41,295 nucleotides of DNA from Candidatus Omnitrophica bacterium CG11_big_fil_rev_8_21_14_0_20_41_12 (lineage in GTDB: Bacteria; Omnitrophota; Gorgyraeia; Gygaellales; Profunditerraquicolaceae). The notes below the pieces were generated by a model. That model was not told the DNA's origin and made no database searches. It saw only the letters and a list, made by a program, of their open reading frames with translations. The DNA lies in assembly GCA_002796135.1 (NCBI GenBank), contig PCWB01000042.1:1-41295 (forward strand), written 5' to 3'. Below are positions 6,588 through 14,636 of this stretch, in pieces; within the stretch, counting starts at the first letter, position 1, and each line of letters starts with the position of its first letter. A program made the translations under genes and the position numbers.

Positions 6588-7796
6588 TTAAAGCTTATTT
6601 TTCCTTATTGCATTGACTATTTTTAAGGCTTGACTGGTTTCTTTAACGTCGTGTACGCGTAGTATATTAGCACCGTTTTTCGCTGCAATTACGCAGGTAG
6701 CCAGAGAGCCGCTAGAGCGGTTTCCAACATCAGCTCCTAAAATCTTACCGATAAATGATTTCCGGGATGTGCCGATAAGAATGGGCTTACCTAAAATCTT
6801 AAAATCTGCCAGTCTATTTATAATTTCAAGGTTATGCTCGACATTTTTACCAAACCCGATTCCGGGATCAACGATAATTTTATCCGGGTTAATTCCACCA
6901 CCTTCAGCAGAATTAATTGCTTTTTTTAGATAAAGAGCGATCTCATCGATTAAATAACGGTAGGTAACTATTTTCTGCATGCTTAGAGGCACGCCTTGCA
7001 TATGCATGATTACGACAGCGGCTTTATAACGGACAGCAACCTTAATCATGTTCTTATGCCTTAAACCTGAGATATCGTTGATTATTTGCGCGCCTGAATC
7101 AAGACAGGCTTGAGCTACTATCGGTTTATCGGTATCAATAGAAAGCGGCGTTTTTATTTTTTTTGCTAATAATTTTACCACAGGCAGAATACGGGTAAGT
7201 TCTTCTTTGGCGCTGACAGGTTTTGCCCCCGGCCGGCTGGATTGGCCTCCAAGATCAATGATGCTTGCGCCATCGCTAACCATTTTTTTAGCTTTCTTTA
7301 ATGCTAAATCAAGATAATTTGCCGCGCAATTTTTATATAAGCCGTCACCGCTGAATGAATCAGGGGTTAGGTTAATAATGCCCATAATCCGGGCCTGATT
7401 ACTCAAATTTAAAAAAGAACTTCTTAAAGATAAAGTAAAATTATGCTTAGTATAATTTTTAATATTTTTATCTAGTTCTTGGCTGAGGTTATTAAGCCCG
7501 AAAGGCTGGAGCCTGATTTTTTGCAAAAGCCTCCTATATTGGCTAAGCGAGGCAATCATCAAAACATCGGTTTTTTTGCTTTTTCCGGTTAGGGCTCCCC
7601 GGGTAATTGCCGACTCCGCACCTATAGCAAGCATTTCCTGTTTGAGTATATTAGCGGTAATACTATTTACGGTATTTAGGAGGATTAAAAAAGTCTGGGC
7701 CTTCGGCAGCATGATCTTGACCCCGCAGGGGTCAACCCCGATATCATGCATCATTTTCTCAACTTCAATTCTAGAGCTAAAAGGGAAGATACGCAT
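6588..7796 (-). CDS. folP: Dihydropteroate synthase with N-terminal extension
   Basis: Joins 4-aminobenzoate to the pterin diphosphate to give dihydropteroate in folate synthesis. The TIM-barrel domain occupies about residues 135-400, with IMGIINLTPDSFSGDG, IIDLGGQSSRPGA, LSIDTDKP, IINDISGL, VVIMHMQG, VDPGIGFGK and LIGTSRKSFIG. About 130 residues precede it. They contain no catalytic motif known to me and resemble the long N-terminal region seen in DHPS of several deep-branching bacteria. The gene starts 2 nt after the ftsH stop. In an acetogen-type organism the folate made here would also serve the methyl branch encoded by acsE. Confidence 0.94.
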   Translation of the reverse strand: MRIFPFSSRIEVEKMMHDIGVDPCGVKIMLPKAQTFLILLNTVNSITANILKQEMLAIGAESAITRGALTGKSKKTDVLMIASLSQYRRLLQKIRLQPFGLNNLSQELDKNIKNYTKHNFTLSLRSSFLNLSNQARIMGIINLTPDSFSGDGLYKNCAANYLDLALKKAKKMVSDGASIIDLGGQSSRPGAKPVSAKEELTRILPVVKLLAKKIKTPLSIDTDKPIVAQACLDSGAQIINDISGLRHKNMIKVAVRYKAAVVIMHMQGVPLSMQKIVTYRYLIDEIALYLKKAINSAEGGGINPDKIIVDPGIGFGKNVEHNLEIINRLADFKILGKPILIGTSRKSFIGKILGADVGNRSSGSLATCVIAAKNGANILRVHDVKETSQALKIVNAIRKNKL

Positions 7797-7798
7797 CT

Positions 7799-9655
7799 CT
7801 ATACCAGGTCACTTTTTTCAATACCCAGTATTTTCTTAACCTCTTCACCGCTTAAAACTTCTTTTTCCAGCAATGAGCTTGAAAGAAGCTTGAGCTTCTC
7901 CAGGTTATTTTTTAAAAGCTCTATTGCTCTGGCGTACGCATTATCTATTATTTTTTTAATTTCCTCATCAATAATATGTGCAGTTTGATCGCTATAATTT
8001 TTTTCATCCATAATATCGCGGCCCAAAAATACTAATCCTTCCCTTCTTCCTAAAGTTAAATTTCCTAACCGCTCAGACATCCCAAAATGAGTAACCATGC
8101 GCCTGGCCATATTTGAAGCTACTTCTAAATCATTCTGAGCTCCTGTGGTAACTTCGCTTAAATTTAGCTCTTCCGAAGCCCGGCCTCCAAGCATCATTGT
8201 AATTTCAGCAATTAATTCTGTTTTAGTCCAGTAGTGCCTATCCTCTAATGGAGGGGTAAAAGTATACCCACCGGCAAGTCCTCTAGGGATAATTGAAACT
8301 TTCTTTAACGGGTTAACTTCAGGCAACAATAAAGAAAGTAGAGCGTGCCCTGACTCATGTAAAGAGGTAATCTCCTTTTCTTTTTTCGACATGATATGGC
8401 TCTTTTTTTCCGGCCCCATCAATACTCTTTCCACTGATTTATCCAGATCGATCTCTTCCACTGCTTCTTTGCTATTACGTGCCGCCATTAATGCAGCTTC
8501 ATTACAGAGATTGGCTAAATCCGCTCCGGAAAAACCCGGAGTCTGGCTGGCTACGGATTTTAAATTAACCGATGGTGCAAGTTTAATTTTACGGGTATGC
8601 ACCCTTAAGATCTCTTCACGACCTTTAATATCCGGAAGGTTGACAATAATTGTACGGTCAAATCTTCCTGGGCGCATAAGCGCCGGATCTAAAGTATCGG
8701 GCCGGTTTGTAGCGGCAATCAGGATTAACCCCTGTTGGGTGTCGAACCCATCCATTTCAACAAGTAATTGATTTAAAGTCTGTTCGCGCTCATCATTGCC
8801 TCCGCCGATGCCCGAGAAACGCAATCGGCCTACAGCATCAATTTCATCAATAAAAATTATCGCTCCCTTTCCGGAAACAACACCGGCTTTACGTCCCTGG
8901 TCAAATAGGTCTCTTACCCGGCTGGCGCCCACTCCGACGAACATCTCCACAAAACCAGATCCTGATATACTAAAAAAAGGTACACCTGCTTCTCCAGCAA
9001 CCGCCCGAGCAATTAAAGTTTTGCCGCATCCCGGGGGGCCGACTAGAAGCACGCCTTTAGGAATTTTACCGCCGAGCTTTTGGAATTTTTTAGGGTCTTT
9101 AAGAAATTCAATTACTTCTTTTAATTCTTCTTTTGCTTCATCCACTCCGGCAACATCTTCAAAAGTGGCCTTTTCATTATTGCTCTGGATCTTTGATTTT
9201 ACTTTTCCGAAAGTCATAATTTTACTACCTAATTGTTCCCCGCGGGAATTCATCCACCATAGGAAAAAGATAAATAAAAGTATTGGGCCTAAATTAAAGA
9301 GTAGTGTAACCCAGAATGTGCGCGCGGGTTTTACATCAAAACTTTTTAAATTCTGACGCATAAGGTTAAGCATTTCCGGATCATTTTCGGGCATATTCAA
9401 AAAAAACTTTGAACCGTCCGAATATTCACCATGTAAAATAGATTCCGTTTTAGTAACCTGTTTTATGCGATCAGGGCTAGTTTTTAAATTCTGGTAAAAT
9501 TGACTGTAGGAGATTTCTTTGGGAGCTCCGGTAACAGGAACATTACTGGAGGCAATTATCAAATAAACAACCATGAAACTAAATATCAGCCAACCCAGAG
9601 GAAAACGTTTTAATTTGTTATTTTTGTTAAGATTATTTTTCTTGCGATAGGTCAT
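7799..9655 (-). CDS. ftsH: ATP-dependent zinc metalloprotease FtsH
   Basis: Membrane-anchored AAA+ protease that extracts and degrades membrane and regulatory proteins. Two membrane helices lie at about residues 22-37 and 113-135 with a small periplasmic domain between them. The AAA module has Walker A GPPGCGKT (206-213), Walker B IIFIDEID (266-273) and the second region of homology around RPGRFDR. The protease domain has the zinc motif HESGH at 433-437. The length of 618 residues is normal. The ATG is preceded by GGAG at good spacing, and a consensus promoter lies upstream, so ftsH is probably the first gene of ftsH-folP-pdxJ-acpS-nnrD-endonuclease. Confidence 0.97.
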   Translation of the reverse strand: MTYRKKNNLNKNNKLKRFPLGWLIFSFMVVYLIIASSNVPVTGAPKEISYSQFYQNLKTSPDRIKQVTKTESILHGEYSDGSKFFLNMPENDPEMLNLMRQNLKSFDVKPARTFWVTLLFNLGPILLFIFFLWWMNSRGEQLGSKIMTFGKVKSKIQSNNEKATFEDVAGVDEAKEELKEVIEFLKDPKKFQKLGGKIPKGVLLVGPPGCGKTLIARAVAGEAGVPFFSISGSGFVEMFVGVGASRVRDLFDQGRKAGVVSGKGAIIFIDEIDAVGRLRFSGIGGGNDEREQTLNQLLVEMDGFDTQQGLILIAATNRPDTLDPALMRPGRFDRTIIVNLPDIKGREEILRVHTRKIKLAPSVNLKSVASQTPGFSGADLANLCNEAALMAARNSKEAVEEIDLDKSVERVLMGPEKKSHIMSKKEKEITSLHESGHALLSLLLPEVNPLKKVSIIPRGLAGGYTFTPPLEDRHYWTKTELIAEITMMLGGRASEELNLSEVTTGAQNDLEVASNMARRMVTHFGMSERLGNLTLGRREGLVFLGRDIMDEKNYSDQTAHIIDEEIKKIIDNAYARAIELLKNNLEKLKLLSSSLLEKEVLSGEEVKKILGIEKSDLV

Positions 9656-9692
9656 TTTATTTCTCCAAAGTTAAATTGTTTTTAAGGGGTTT

Positions 9693-9721
9693 ATTATACT
9701 TGCTTATAGACGTAAAATCAA
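9693..9721 (-). promoter_or_regulatory. Sigma-70-type promoter for ftsH
   Basis: On the minus strand TTGATT (9721-9716) and TATAAT (9698-9693) are separated by 17 nt. Transcription would begin near 9686, giving a leader of about 30 nt that contains GGAG before the ftsH ATG. It lies in the 87-nt gap after tilS, so ftsH can be expressed independently of tilS. Confidence 0.7.
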
Positions 9722-9742
9722 GTGAATTATAGATTTATAGAT

Positions 9743-10702
9743 TTAGCGCTTAAAAAATCGCAGGCAACTACGGGTTTTCTGAAGCGAAATTCCTTTAGGC
9801 AGGTCAACAATTGAGCCTATCGGCCGGTTAAAAATTAAGTCCTCAATTTCTTTAATATGCACAAAGCTTATTCTACGCGTGTCTCCTTGAATGCGTCCGA
9901 TTGCCTGCCTAATTCTAAGGCGTAAAATTGCCGGATGCAGCTTCATTAACTTGTCTATCTTAAACTTCAGACTATTCCCTCTCAAGCTTTTCTTGGCGGC
10001 TAAATCCAGATATTCATAGTCATAAGATGTGCTTTCGGCCAGATTAGCCAATACCTCCATAATGTTTGGGTTATATTCACTTTCCAACAGCGGAATCAGC
10101 TTATGCCGAATTCTATTGCGAAAGAATATTTCATTTTTATTAGACAAGTCAATACACGGTTTGATTTTATTTCTTTTTAAGAATTTATTGATTTCATCGC
10201 GCTTAGTCTCTAAAAGAGGCCGGATAAAAGTAACTCCTCCGATTTTACGTTTCAAAGATATCCCGGATAATCCCGATAAACCCGTTCCGCGCAATAAGCG
10301 CATTAACACGGTTTCTGCCTGATCGTCGAGATTATGCCCTAAAGCCACCTTATCGGCTTTAATGGATTGAGCAGTTTTAATAAGAAAATCTTGTCTAGAC
10401 TGGCGCCACAATTCTTCAAGAGATCCTTTAATTTTAGTAAGTTTAGGATTTAAGCGCTTTATGCTTAGGGGCAGGTCAAGTTTTTTAGCCCAGTTTTTTA
10501 CAAAAAGCGCATCCGAACCGGAACTTTCCCGTAAACCATGGTCTATGTGAGCAATATGGAGGGATAATTTTAATTCTGGCTTTAATCTGAAAAGCTCTAA
10601 CAACAAGGTCAAAGAATCCGGACCCCCGGAAACTCCAACCAGAATTTTATCGCCCTTGCTAACCAGATTATGTTTTTTAATTGTTTCCCTAAATTTATTC
10701 AT
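9743..10702 (-). CDS. tilS: tRNA(Ile)-lysidine synthase
   Basis: Converts the wobble cytidine of the CAU-anticodon tRNA-Ile to lysidine so that it reads AUA. The N-type ATP pyrophosphatase domain has the PP-loop SGGPDS at residues 25-30, HIDHGLR, and GHNLDDQAETVLMRLLRGTG. A substrate-binding region follows. At 319 residues it is shorter than the E. coli enzyme and seems to lack the C-terminal TilS_C domain, as in many minimal versions. The ATG follows an extended -10 by 7 nt with no room for a Shine-Dalgarno sequence, suggesting a leaderless message. A matching tRNA-Ile2 is not evident here; the CAT tRNA at 12394 looks more like Met. Confidence 0.95.
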   Translation of the reverse strand: MNKFRETIKKHNLVSKGDKILVGVSGGPDSLTLLLELFRLKPELKLSLHIAHIDHGLRESSGSDALFVKNWAKKLDLPLSIKRLNPKLTKIKGSLEELWRQSRQDFLIKTAQSIKADKVALGHNLDDQAETVLMRLLRGTGLSGLSGISLKRKIGGVTFIRPLLETKRDEINKFLKRNKIKPCIDLSNKNEIFFRNRIRHKLIPLLESEYNPNIMEVLANLAESTSYDYEYLDLAAKKSLRGNSLKFKIDKLMKLHPAILRLRIRQAIGRIQGDTRRISFVHIKEIEDLIFNRPIGSIVDLPKGISLQKTRSCLRFFKR

Positions 10703-10708
10703 CGTATT

Positions 10709-10717
10709 ATTTTACCA
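10709..10717 (-). promoter_or_regulatory. Extended -10 promoter of tilS
   Basis: The minus strand reads TGGTAAAAT, an extended -10 hexamer ending 7 nt before the tilS ATG. No good -35 is seen. The predicted start of transcription falls at or next to the A of the ATG, so the message would be leaderless. Confidence 0.45.
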
Positions 10718-10747
10718 TAAAAATGCTGAAAAACCTCTTTTAAATTG

Positions 10748-10776
10748 TTGACTTTGTGATTTTAAAAGTGTAAATT
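10748..10776 (+). promoter_or_regulatory. Promoter of the wzx-like gene
   Basis: TTGACT (10748-10753) and TAAATT (10771-10776) are 17 nt apart, and the ATG follows 8 nt after the -10. No Shine-Dalgarno sequence can fit, so translation is likely leaderless. It is divergent from the tilS promoter in an 81-nt gap. Confidence 0.5.
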
Positions 10777-10783
10777 ATGAATA

Positions 10784-12085
10784 ATGAAACATAAAAGAAT
10801 CATCACCCATAAAGAACATAAGATTGTACTTGGTAATTTCCTTTCCCTTACCACTCTTCAGGGCATTAGCTATGTTCTCCCCTTAGTTGTTATTCCTTAT
10901 CTTATCCGAGTAATCGGGATGGACAAATTCGGCTTAATCGCCTTTGCCCAAAGTTTTGTGCAATATTTCATGATTTTAACGGATTATGGCTTTAGTTTAT
11001 CGGCGACAAAAAGAATCTCCCTTATCGGAGAACATAAAGAAAAAACCAGCGCGTTTTTCTCTTCCGTGATGACAGTGAAGTTTATGTTTGCCGGAATAAG
11101 CTTCTTAATCCTTTGCACTATCGTATATCTTGTACCTAAATTCAGTAACGATTGGCTGGTTTATATTTTAAGCTTTGGTACAGTAATCGGCAGCACTTTA
11201 TTCCCCATATGGTTTTTCCAGGGAAAAGAAAAGATGGCCTATATTACATCAGTCAATGTAGCTAGCGGCATAGCTTATACGATCTCTATTTTTGTGTTTA
11301 TTAAATCTCCGGCGGATTATCTTTTTGTGCCTTTATTAAATTCACTCTTCTCTATAATCAGCGGCATACTTGGGCTCTATATTGCTTTTAAAAAATTCCG
11401 CATATCATTTATTGTCCAAAAATACGTTACAATAAAACAGGAGCTAAAAACAGGTTGGGATATTTTTATCTCCATTCTTTCCATTAACACCTATACTGCC
11501 AGCCGAATTTTTGCCGTCGGCCTCTTAACCAATAACGTAATTACCGGTTATTACTCTATTGCCGAACGCATCGCCAATGTAATACAAACATTTCCCATGG
11601 ATTCATTTACCCGGGCGGTCTTTCCCAGGATCAGCAATGTTTTTGCCAAAAATAAGCAACGGGCTGTGGCGATAATGTTTAGAATTCAGGATGGCATAAC
11701 CCTGGGTTTTGTAATTAGCCTGCCGATTGCCTATCTACTTGCTCCCCTGATTATTCGAATTACCTGTGGAGCAGTCTACCAAGAAGTGGTACTTACTTTA
11801 AGATTGCTGCTTGGTGCGGTATTTTTTGTAGGAGCCAATAATTTTAAGGTGCAGTTTTTACTTGTCTGTGGAAAGCAGGACTTATACGCAAAAATCCACG
11901 TTACTGCCGCACTTGTCGGCTTGCCGCTTATATTCATCTTTATCAGTAGGTTCTCTTACCTGGGAGCAGCATTTGCAACGGTGCTGACTGAGGCAGGAGT
12001 ATTCATCATCACATCTCTGATCATCGATAAATTAGCCAAAAGAATTTCCGGAAGGTATGACTGCCGGGAGGAAGAAAATATTTAG
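10784..12085 (+). CDS. Wzx-type polysaccharide flippase (MOP/PST family)
   Basis: A 433-residue inner-membrane protein predicted to flip undecaprenyl-linked oligosaccharide to the periplasmic face. It is hydrophobic throughout, with about 12 membrane spans, and has the family pattern LPLVVIPYLIRVIGMDKFGLIAF near the N terminus and FPIWFFQGKEKM after span 4, both typical of RfbX/Wzx transporters. It is a single plus-strand gene among minus-strand genes, with no glycosyltransferase or polymerase neighbour, so its glycan is unknown. Its last codons overlap, in antisense, the end of a truncated PilZ reading frame, so the C-terminal tail GRYDCREEENI may come from a rearrangement junction. The substrate is not predictable. 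Confidence 0.88.
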   Translation: MKHKRIITHKEHKIVLGNFLSLTTLQGISYVLPLVVIPYLIRVIGMDKFGLIAFAQSFVQYFMILTDYGFSLSATKRISLIGEHKEKTSAFFSSVMTVKFMFAGISFLILCTIVYLVPKFSNDWLVYILSFGTVIGSTLFPIWFFQGKEKMAYITSVNVASGIAYTISIFVFIKSPADYLFVPLLNSLFSIISGILGLYIAFKKFRISFIVQKYVTIKQELKTGWDIFISILSINTYTASRIFAVGLLTNNVITGYYSIAERIANVIQTFPMDSFTRAVFPRISNVFAKNKQRAVAIMFRIQDGITLGFVISLPIAYLLAPLIIRITCGAVYQEVVLTLRLLLGAVFFVGANNFKVQFLLVCGKQDLYAKIHVTAALVGLPLIFIFISRFSYLGAAFATVLTEAGVFIITSLIIDKLAKRISGRYDCREEENI

Positions 12086-12236
12086 AGAGTATACCCATAC
12101 CCCCCTTAGATAGATCAAACGCCTTGGCTTTAAATACGTCACCGACCGATAAAGTAAAAAGTTGTTTTAATTTCCTATCAACCTCACTGATAACTTCCAA
12201 ATCAACAGGTATTCTCAGATCTCTTCTAGTTTCCAT
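12021..12236 (-). pseudogene. Truncated PilZ-domain gene (3' end lost)
   Basis: The first 55 or so residues look like a PilZ (cyclic-di-GMP-binding) domain. They include the RRDLR motif near the N terminus and DLSKGGMGI, the usual (D/N)xSxxG motif, followed by SKYFLPPG, which is common after it. The rest of the barrel, about 50 residues, is absent. The frame instead runs on through the antisense of the 3' end of wzx (FRKFFWLIYR) to a stop. It is best explained as a PilZ gene cut by recombination or by arrival of the wzx segment. It could still give a 71-residue peptide, but a folded PilZ domain is unlikely. Confidence 0.6.
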
Positions 12237-12324
12237 GATTTTACAAGGCTAAGTAAACTACCTCTCCATATTAACGGTTAATATGTTAATCTAAGAATCA
12301 AGGAACTGCTTACGCATCCTCTGG

Positions 12325-12380
12325 GTACGATACCACTTCTTTATCGCTTCGCAGGACTATCTAGTACGACGCCACTTCTT
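12325..12380. repeat. Short direct repeat pair
   Basis: GTACGATACCACTTCTT (12325-12341) and GTACGACGCCACTTCTT (12364-12380) match at 15 of 17 positions, 39 bp apart. They lie in the roughly 155-bp stretch between the PilZ remnant and tRNA-Met, where I see no reading frame or RNA gene. This may be debris from the rearrangement that truncated PilZ. Confidence 0.4.
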
Positions 12381-12390
12381 AACAGATAGA

Positions 12391-12467
12391 TGGTGGCGGA
12401 GAGTGGATTTAAACCACCGACCAAGCGGGTATGAGCCGCGTGCTCTATCAGGCTGAGCTACTCCGCC
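12391..12467 (-). tRNA. tRNA-Met(CAT), elongator type, unusual elbow, CCA encoded
   Basis: The acceptor GGCGGAG/CTCCGCC is perfect, the discriminator is A, and CCA follows in the DNA (12393-12391), unlike the other tRNAs here. The anticodon loop CTCATAC gives CAT, and the CTCATACCCG context resembles Bacillus-type elongator tRNA-Met. The GGG/CCC stem pairs of an initiator are absent. Three things are odd. The T loop is TTTAAAT, so the nearly invariant C56 is T. The D loop AGCCTGATA lacks the GG pair. Position 27-43 is a C-T mismatch. It may be a degraded copy or have an altered elbow. tRNA-Ile2 (the TilS substrate) is the alternative identity. Confidence 0.8.
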
Positions 12468-12517
12468 GTAATTAAAGAATTTATCACAAAATTTAGTAAA
12501 ACACAAGACTTCAATCT

Positions 12518-12913
12518 TTATTTAAACAGTCTATGCACAAAAAGCACATATCCGACGGCAAGCGCATTAATTGAGGCAAGCAACACGGCTGCGGCGGAAA
12601 TATCCTTGATTATTTTTATCTTGACGCTGTACTCCTGCTTAAACATATCCATCATTATCTCGATTGCCGTATTCAAAATCTCCGCCATAAACACAAAGGT
12701 CATCGTAATAGATAGTGCAATAACCTCAATTCCCCTTAATTTGAAATATATCCCTAGAAAAAACGCTAAAATCCCCAGTAAAAAAATTATCCGCATATTG
12801 CGATGGAATACAAAAAGGTAGCCGATGCCCAGGGCGGCGATCTTAAGGCTCTCATTAAAAGGCCGTAATTTAAAAATATTCCTGAAAACTTTGTCTTTAA
12901 GCCAACGGATCAT
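12518..12913 (-). CDS. dgkA: Prokaryotic diacylglycerol / undecaprenol kinase
   Basis: A small inner-membrane kinase, 131 residues, that phosphorylates diacylglycerol or undecaprenol to recycle lipid carriers. The family signature AEILNTAIEIMMD is followed by KIIKDISAAAVLLAS, the usual E-NTAIE and KD-AAAVL blocks, and three membrane helices are visible. Sequence alone does not separate the two substrates; Gram-positive-type proteins of this length are usually undecaprenol kinases. The start overlaps the acsE stop by 4 nt (ATGA), making it the last protein gene of the long operon. Confidence 0.92.
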   Translation of the reverse strand: MIRWLKDKVFRNIFKLRPFNESLKIAALGIGYLFVFHRNMRIIFLLGILAFFLGIYFKLRGIEVIALSITMTFVFMAEILNTAIEIMMDMFKQEYSVKIKIIKDISAAAVLLASINALAVGYVLFVHRLFK

Positions 12914-13698
12914 TTCTTGCGATAAGCCTCCAGATATGAATCGCAGAAAATATTTTTATTCAAGATCAGCTCAGCGGTAATCAGCGTATCCATTAATGCC
13001 TTGTCTTTAGAATTAAGTATGGCTGAATCCAAGCCGTTTGCAACTGCCATTGTCAAAAATGTACGGTTAATTAAACTGCGCACAGAAGAACCTTGAGAAA
13101 TATTACTTAAACCGATAATAGTTTTCGGGCTTGGTTGGGATATAGATTTAAATTCGAAAATGGCGCTTAAAATATCCTTCATCTGTGCCTGGGCCACATT
13201 AATCGGTAAAACTATCGGATCCAGATAAAGATCCTCAACGGGAAATTTATTTTGTTGGCAATAGGCAACAATTGTTGCCGCTAATTCTACGCGCTGATCA
13301 ATATTTTGCGGGATACCCTTTGCGTTAATAGCGATTCCGATTAGTTTAGATTTATATTGCTTTGCCAGCGCGACCAAAATATCTAATTTTTCCGGATCAG
13401 CTGTCGTAGAGTTGATAATAGTTTTATTCTGGGAAGCTTTTAGGCCCTCTTCAATTACTTTGGGATTACTAGAATCCAGGCAGAGCGGCTTTTCCGTTAC
13501 CTCCTGGACAGTCTCAACCAGCCAGGCCATATCAACCAATGGTTTAGGTGAAGCCGGGCCGCAGTTTAAATCAAGTGCATCTGCACCACAGCTAACCTGA
13601 TCAAGCGCATATTTTTGGATTATTTTTTTATCACGCTGGCTAATGGCCGAAGCAATTTTTAATGACATGCCATTAATACATTCGCCAATAATAAACAT
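12910..13698 (-). CDS. acsE: Methyl-tetrahydrofolate:corrinoid/iron-sulfur protein methyltransferase
   Basis: Moves the methyl group from methyl-tetrahydrofolate to the cobalt of the corrinoid/iron-sulfur protein in the Wood-Ljungdahl pathway. The 262-residue pterin-binding TIM barrel has FIIGECING at the start, GADALDLNCGP, PLCLDSSNP, IINSTTA, DLYLDPIVLPI and IIGLSNISQG, in the order and length of AcsE rather than MetH. It lies 2 nt after acsD and overlaps dgkA. Context with acsC, acsD, RACo and cooC makes the assignment very firm. Confidence 0.96.
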   Translation of the reverse strand: MFIIGECINGMSLKIASAISQRDKKIIQKYALDQVSCGADALDLNCGPASPKPLVDMAWLVETVQEVTEKPLCLDSSNPKVIEEGLKASQNKTIINSTTADPEKLDILVALAKQYKSKLIGIAINAKGIPQNIDQRVELAATIVAYCQQNKFPVEDLYLDPIVLPINVAQAQMKDILSAIFEFKSISQPSPKTIIGLSNISQGSSVRSLINRTFLTMAVANGLDSAILNSKDKALMDTLITAELILNKNIFCDSYLEAYRKK

Positions 13699-13700
13699 GC

Positions 13701-14636
13701 CTATCCTCGGAATAAAGTTTCAATAAAATTACTTACCTTCTCAATTGCTTTAGGGTGGCGCATCACTAAAAGATCCGCTCCCGATTGAATAAAGCTTGAA
13801 GCGGTGATAGTTTCCCACATAATTCCCTGCTCAATGCTGCCTTTTGCTTCTTTGGCCCTCCATGCCTCTTGTCCCACGAAGCAGATAAACGGTGAAGCTA
13901 GAGTTTTATCTCCGGATAAAGCCGCAAGCCTGGCCCTTTCCATAATCGAGTAGGCATATTCAAGCCCATAACCCAATGCACCGATTGTTGGGTCCATAAC
14001 AATGCGCTCAAGAGGCAAACCCATATCAGAAATTAATATATTAAGCTGTTTGGCAATATTAATATCTATGGGGCTTTCGGCAATAATGCTGTGGCCGTCG
14101 GCCAATACGCTGGCAACAATGGTTTTATAATTATCTTGTACGGCGCTGCCAATTATACAACGTTCGTTCTTAGCTGCCTCTGACACTAAAGGCATAACTA
14201 AATTATCTTTAGTATTATCCCCGCTTCCGGTAATAATTAAAGGGACTTTGACTTTATCTAATAGCGTAGAAATAAATTTAGCTGAATCTTCAGGCGAACG
14301 ATCGCCAAAATCAGGATGTGCACCCTGCATCCTAACGTAAAGTATCTCAGCTTTAAATTCATTGACGCATTTTTGCGCCCAGCCAAGAGGATCATTTATC
14401 TCTTCTCCATAAGCAGATAAAAGTTCATTGTGCCAATCTTGCGGAACAATATCCCAGACCTCAAAAGCAACCCTCGGCTTATTGGGAATTGCCCCTTCTT
14501 TAAATAATAAAGGCAGGCTACTTTGCCCGCCGATAGTAACTATATTACTGCGGGATCCGCTTTCCTCTTTTTTTGCTCCGATAACTACAGTTGAGATCAC
14601 ACCCGGCCATTTATCAAGCACTAATTGCGTTTCCAT
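13701..14636 (-). CDS. acsD: Corrinoid/iron-sulfur protein small subunit
   Basis: The small TIM-barrel subunit of the CFeSP heterodimer, which together with AcsC carries the methyl-cobamide between AcsE and acetyl-CoA synthase. Typical segments are FEVWDIVPQDWH, VRMQGAHPDFGDRSPE, PLIITGSGDNTKD and VMDPTIGALGYGLEYAYSIMER. The length of 311 residues is normal. Its ATG lies 16 nt inside the end of cooC, so the two are translationally coupled. Confidence 0.96.
   Translation of the reverse strand: METQLVLDKWPGVISTVVIGAKKEESGSRSNIVTIGGQSSLPLLFKEGAIPNKPRVAFEVWDIVPQDWHNELLSAYGEEINDPLGWAQKCVNEFKAEILYVRMQGAHPDFGDRSPEDSAKFISTLLDKVKVPLIITGSGDNTKDNLVMPLVSEAAKNERCIIGSAVQDNYKTIVASVLADGHSIIAESPIDINIAKQLNILISDMGLPLERIVMDPTIGALGYGLEYAYSIMERARLAALSGDKTLASPFICFVGQEAWRAKEAKGSIEQGIMWETITASSFIQSGADLLVMRHPKAIEKVSNFIETLFRG

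Noticed and set aside
8391-9356. Plus-strand reading frames inside ftsH (126 and 186 residues), and similar long antisense frames elsewhere
   Set aside because: They are shadows of conserved minus-strand genes, have no ribosome binding sites and give low-complexity Pro/Ser-rich translations.
12394-12467. Initiator tRNA-fMet
   Set aside because: The anticodon stem lacks the three G-C pairs next to the loop and the acceptor has a normal first base pair, so an elongator-type (or less likely Ile2) tRNA is meant.
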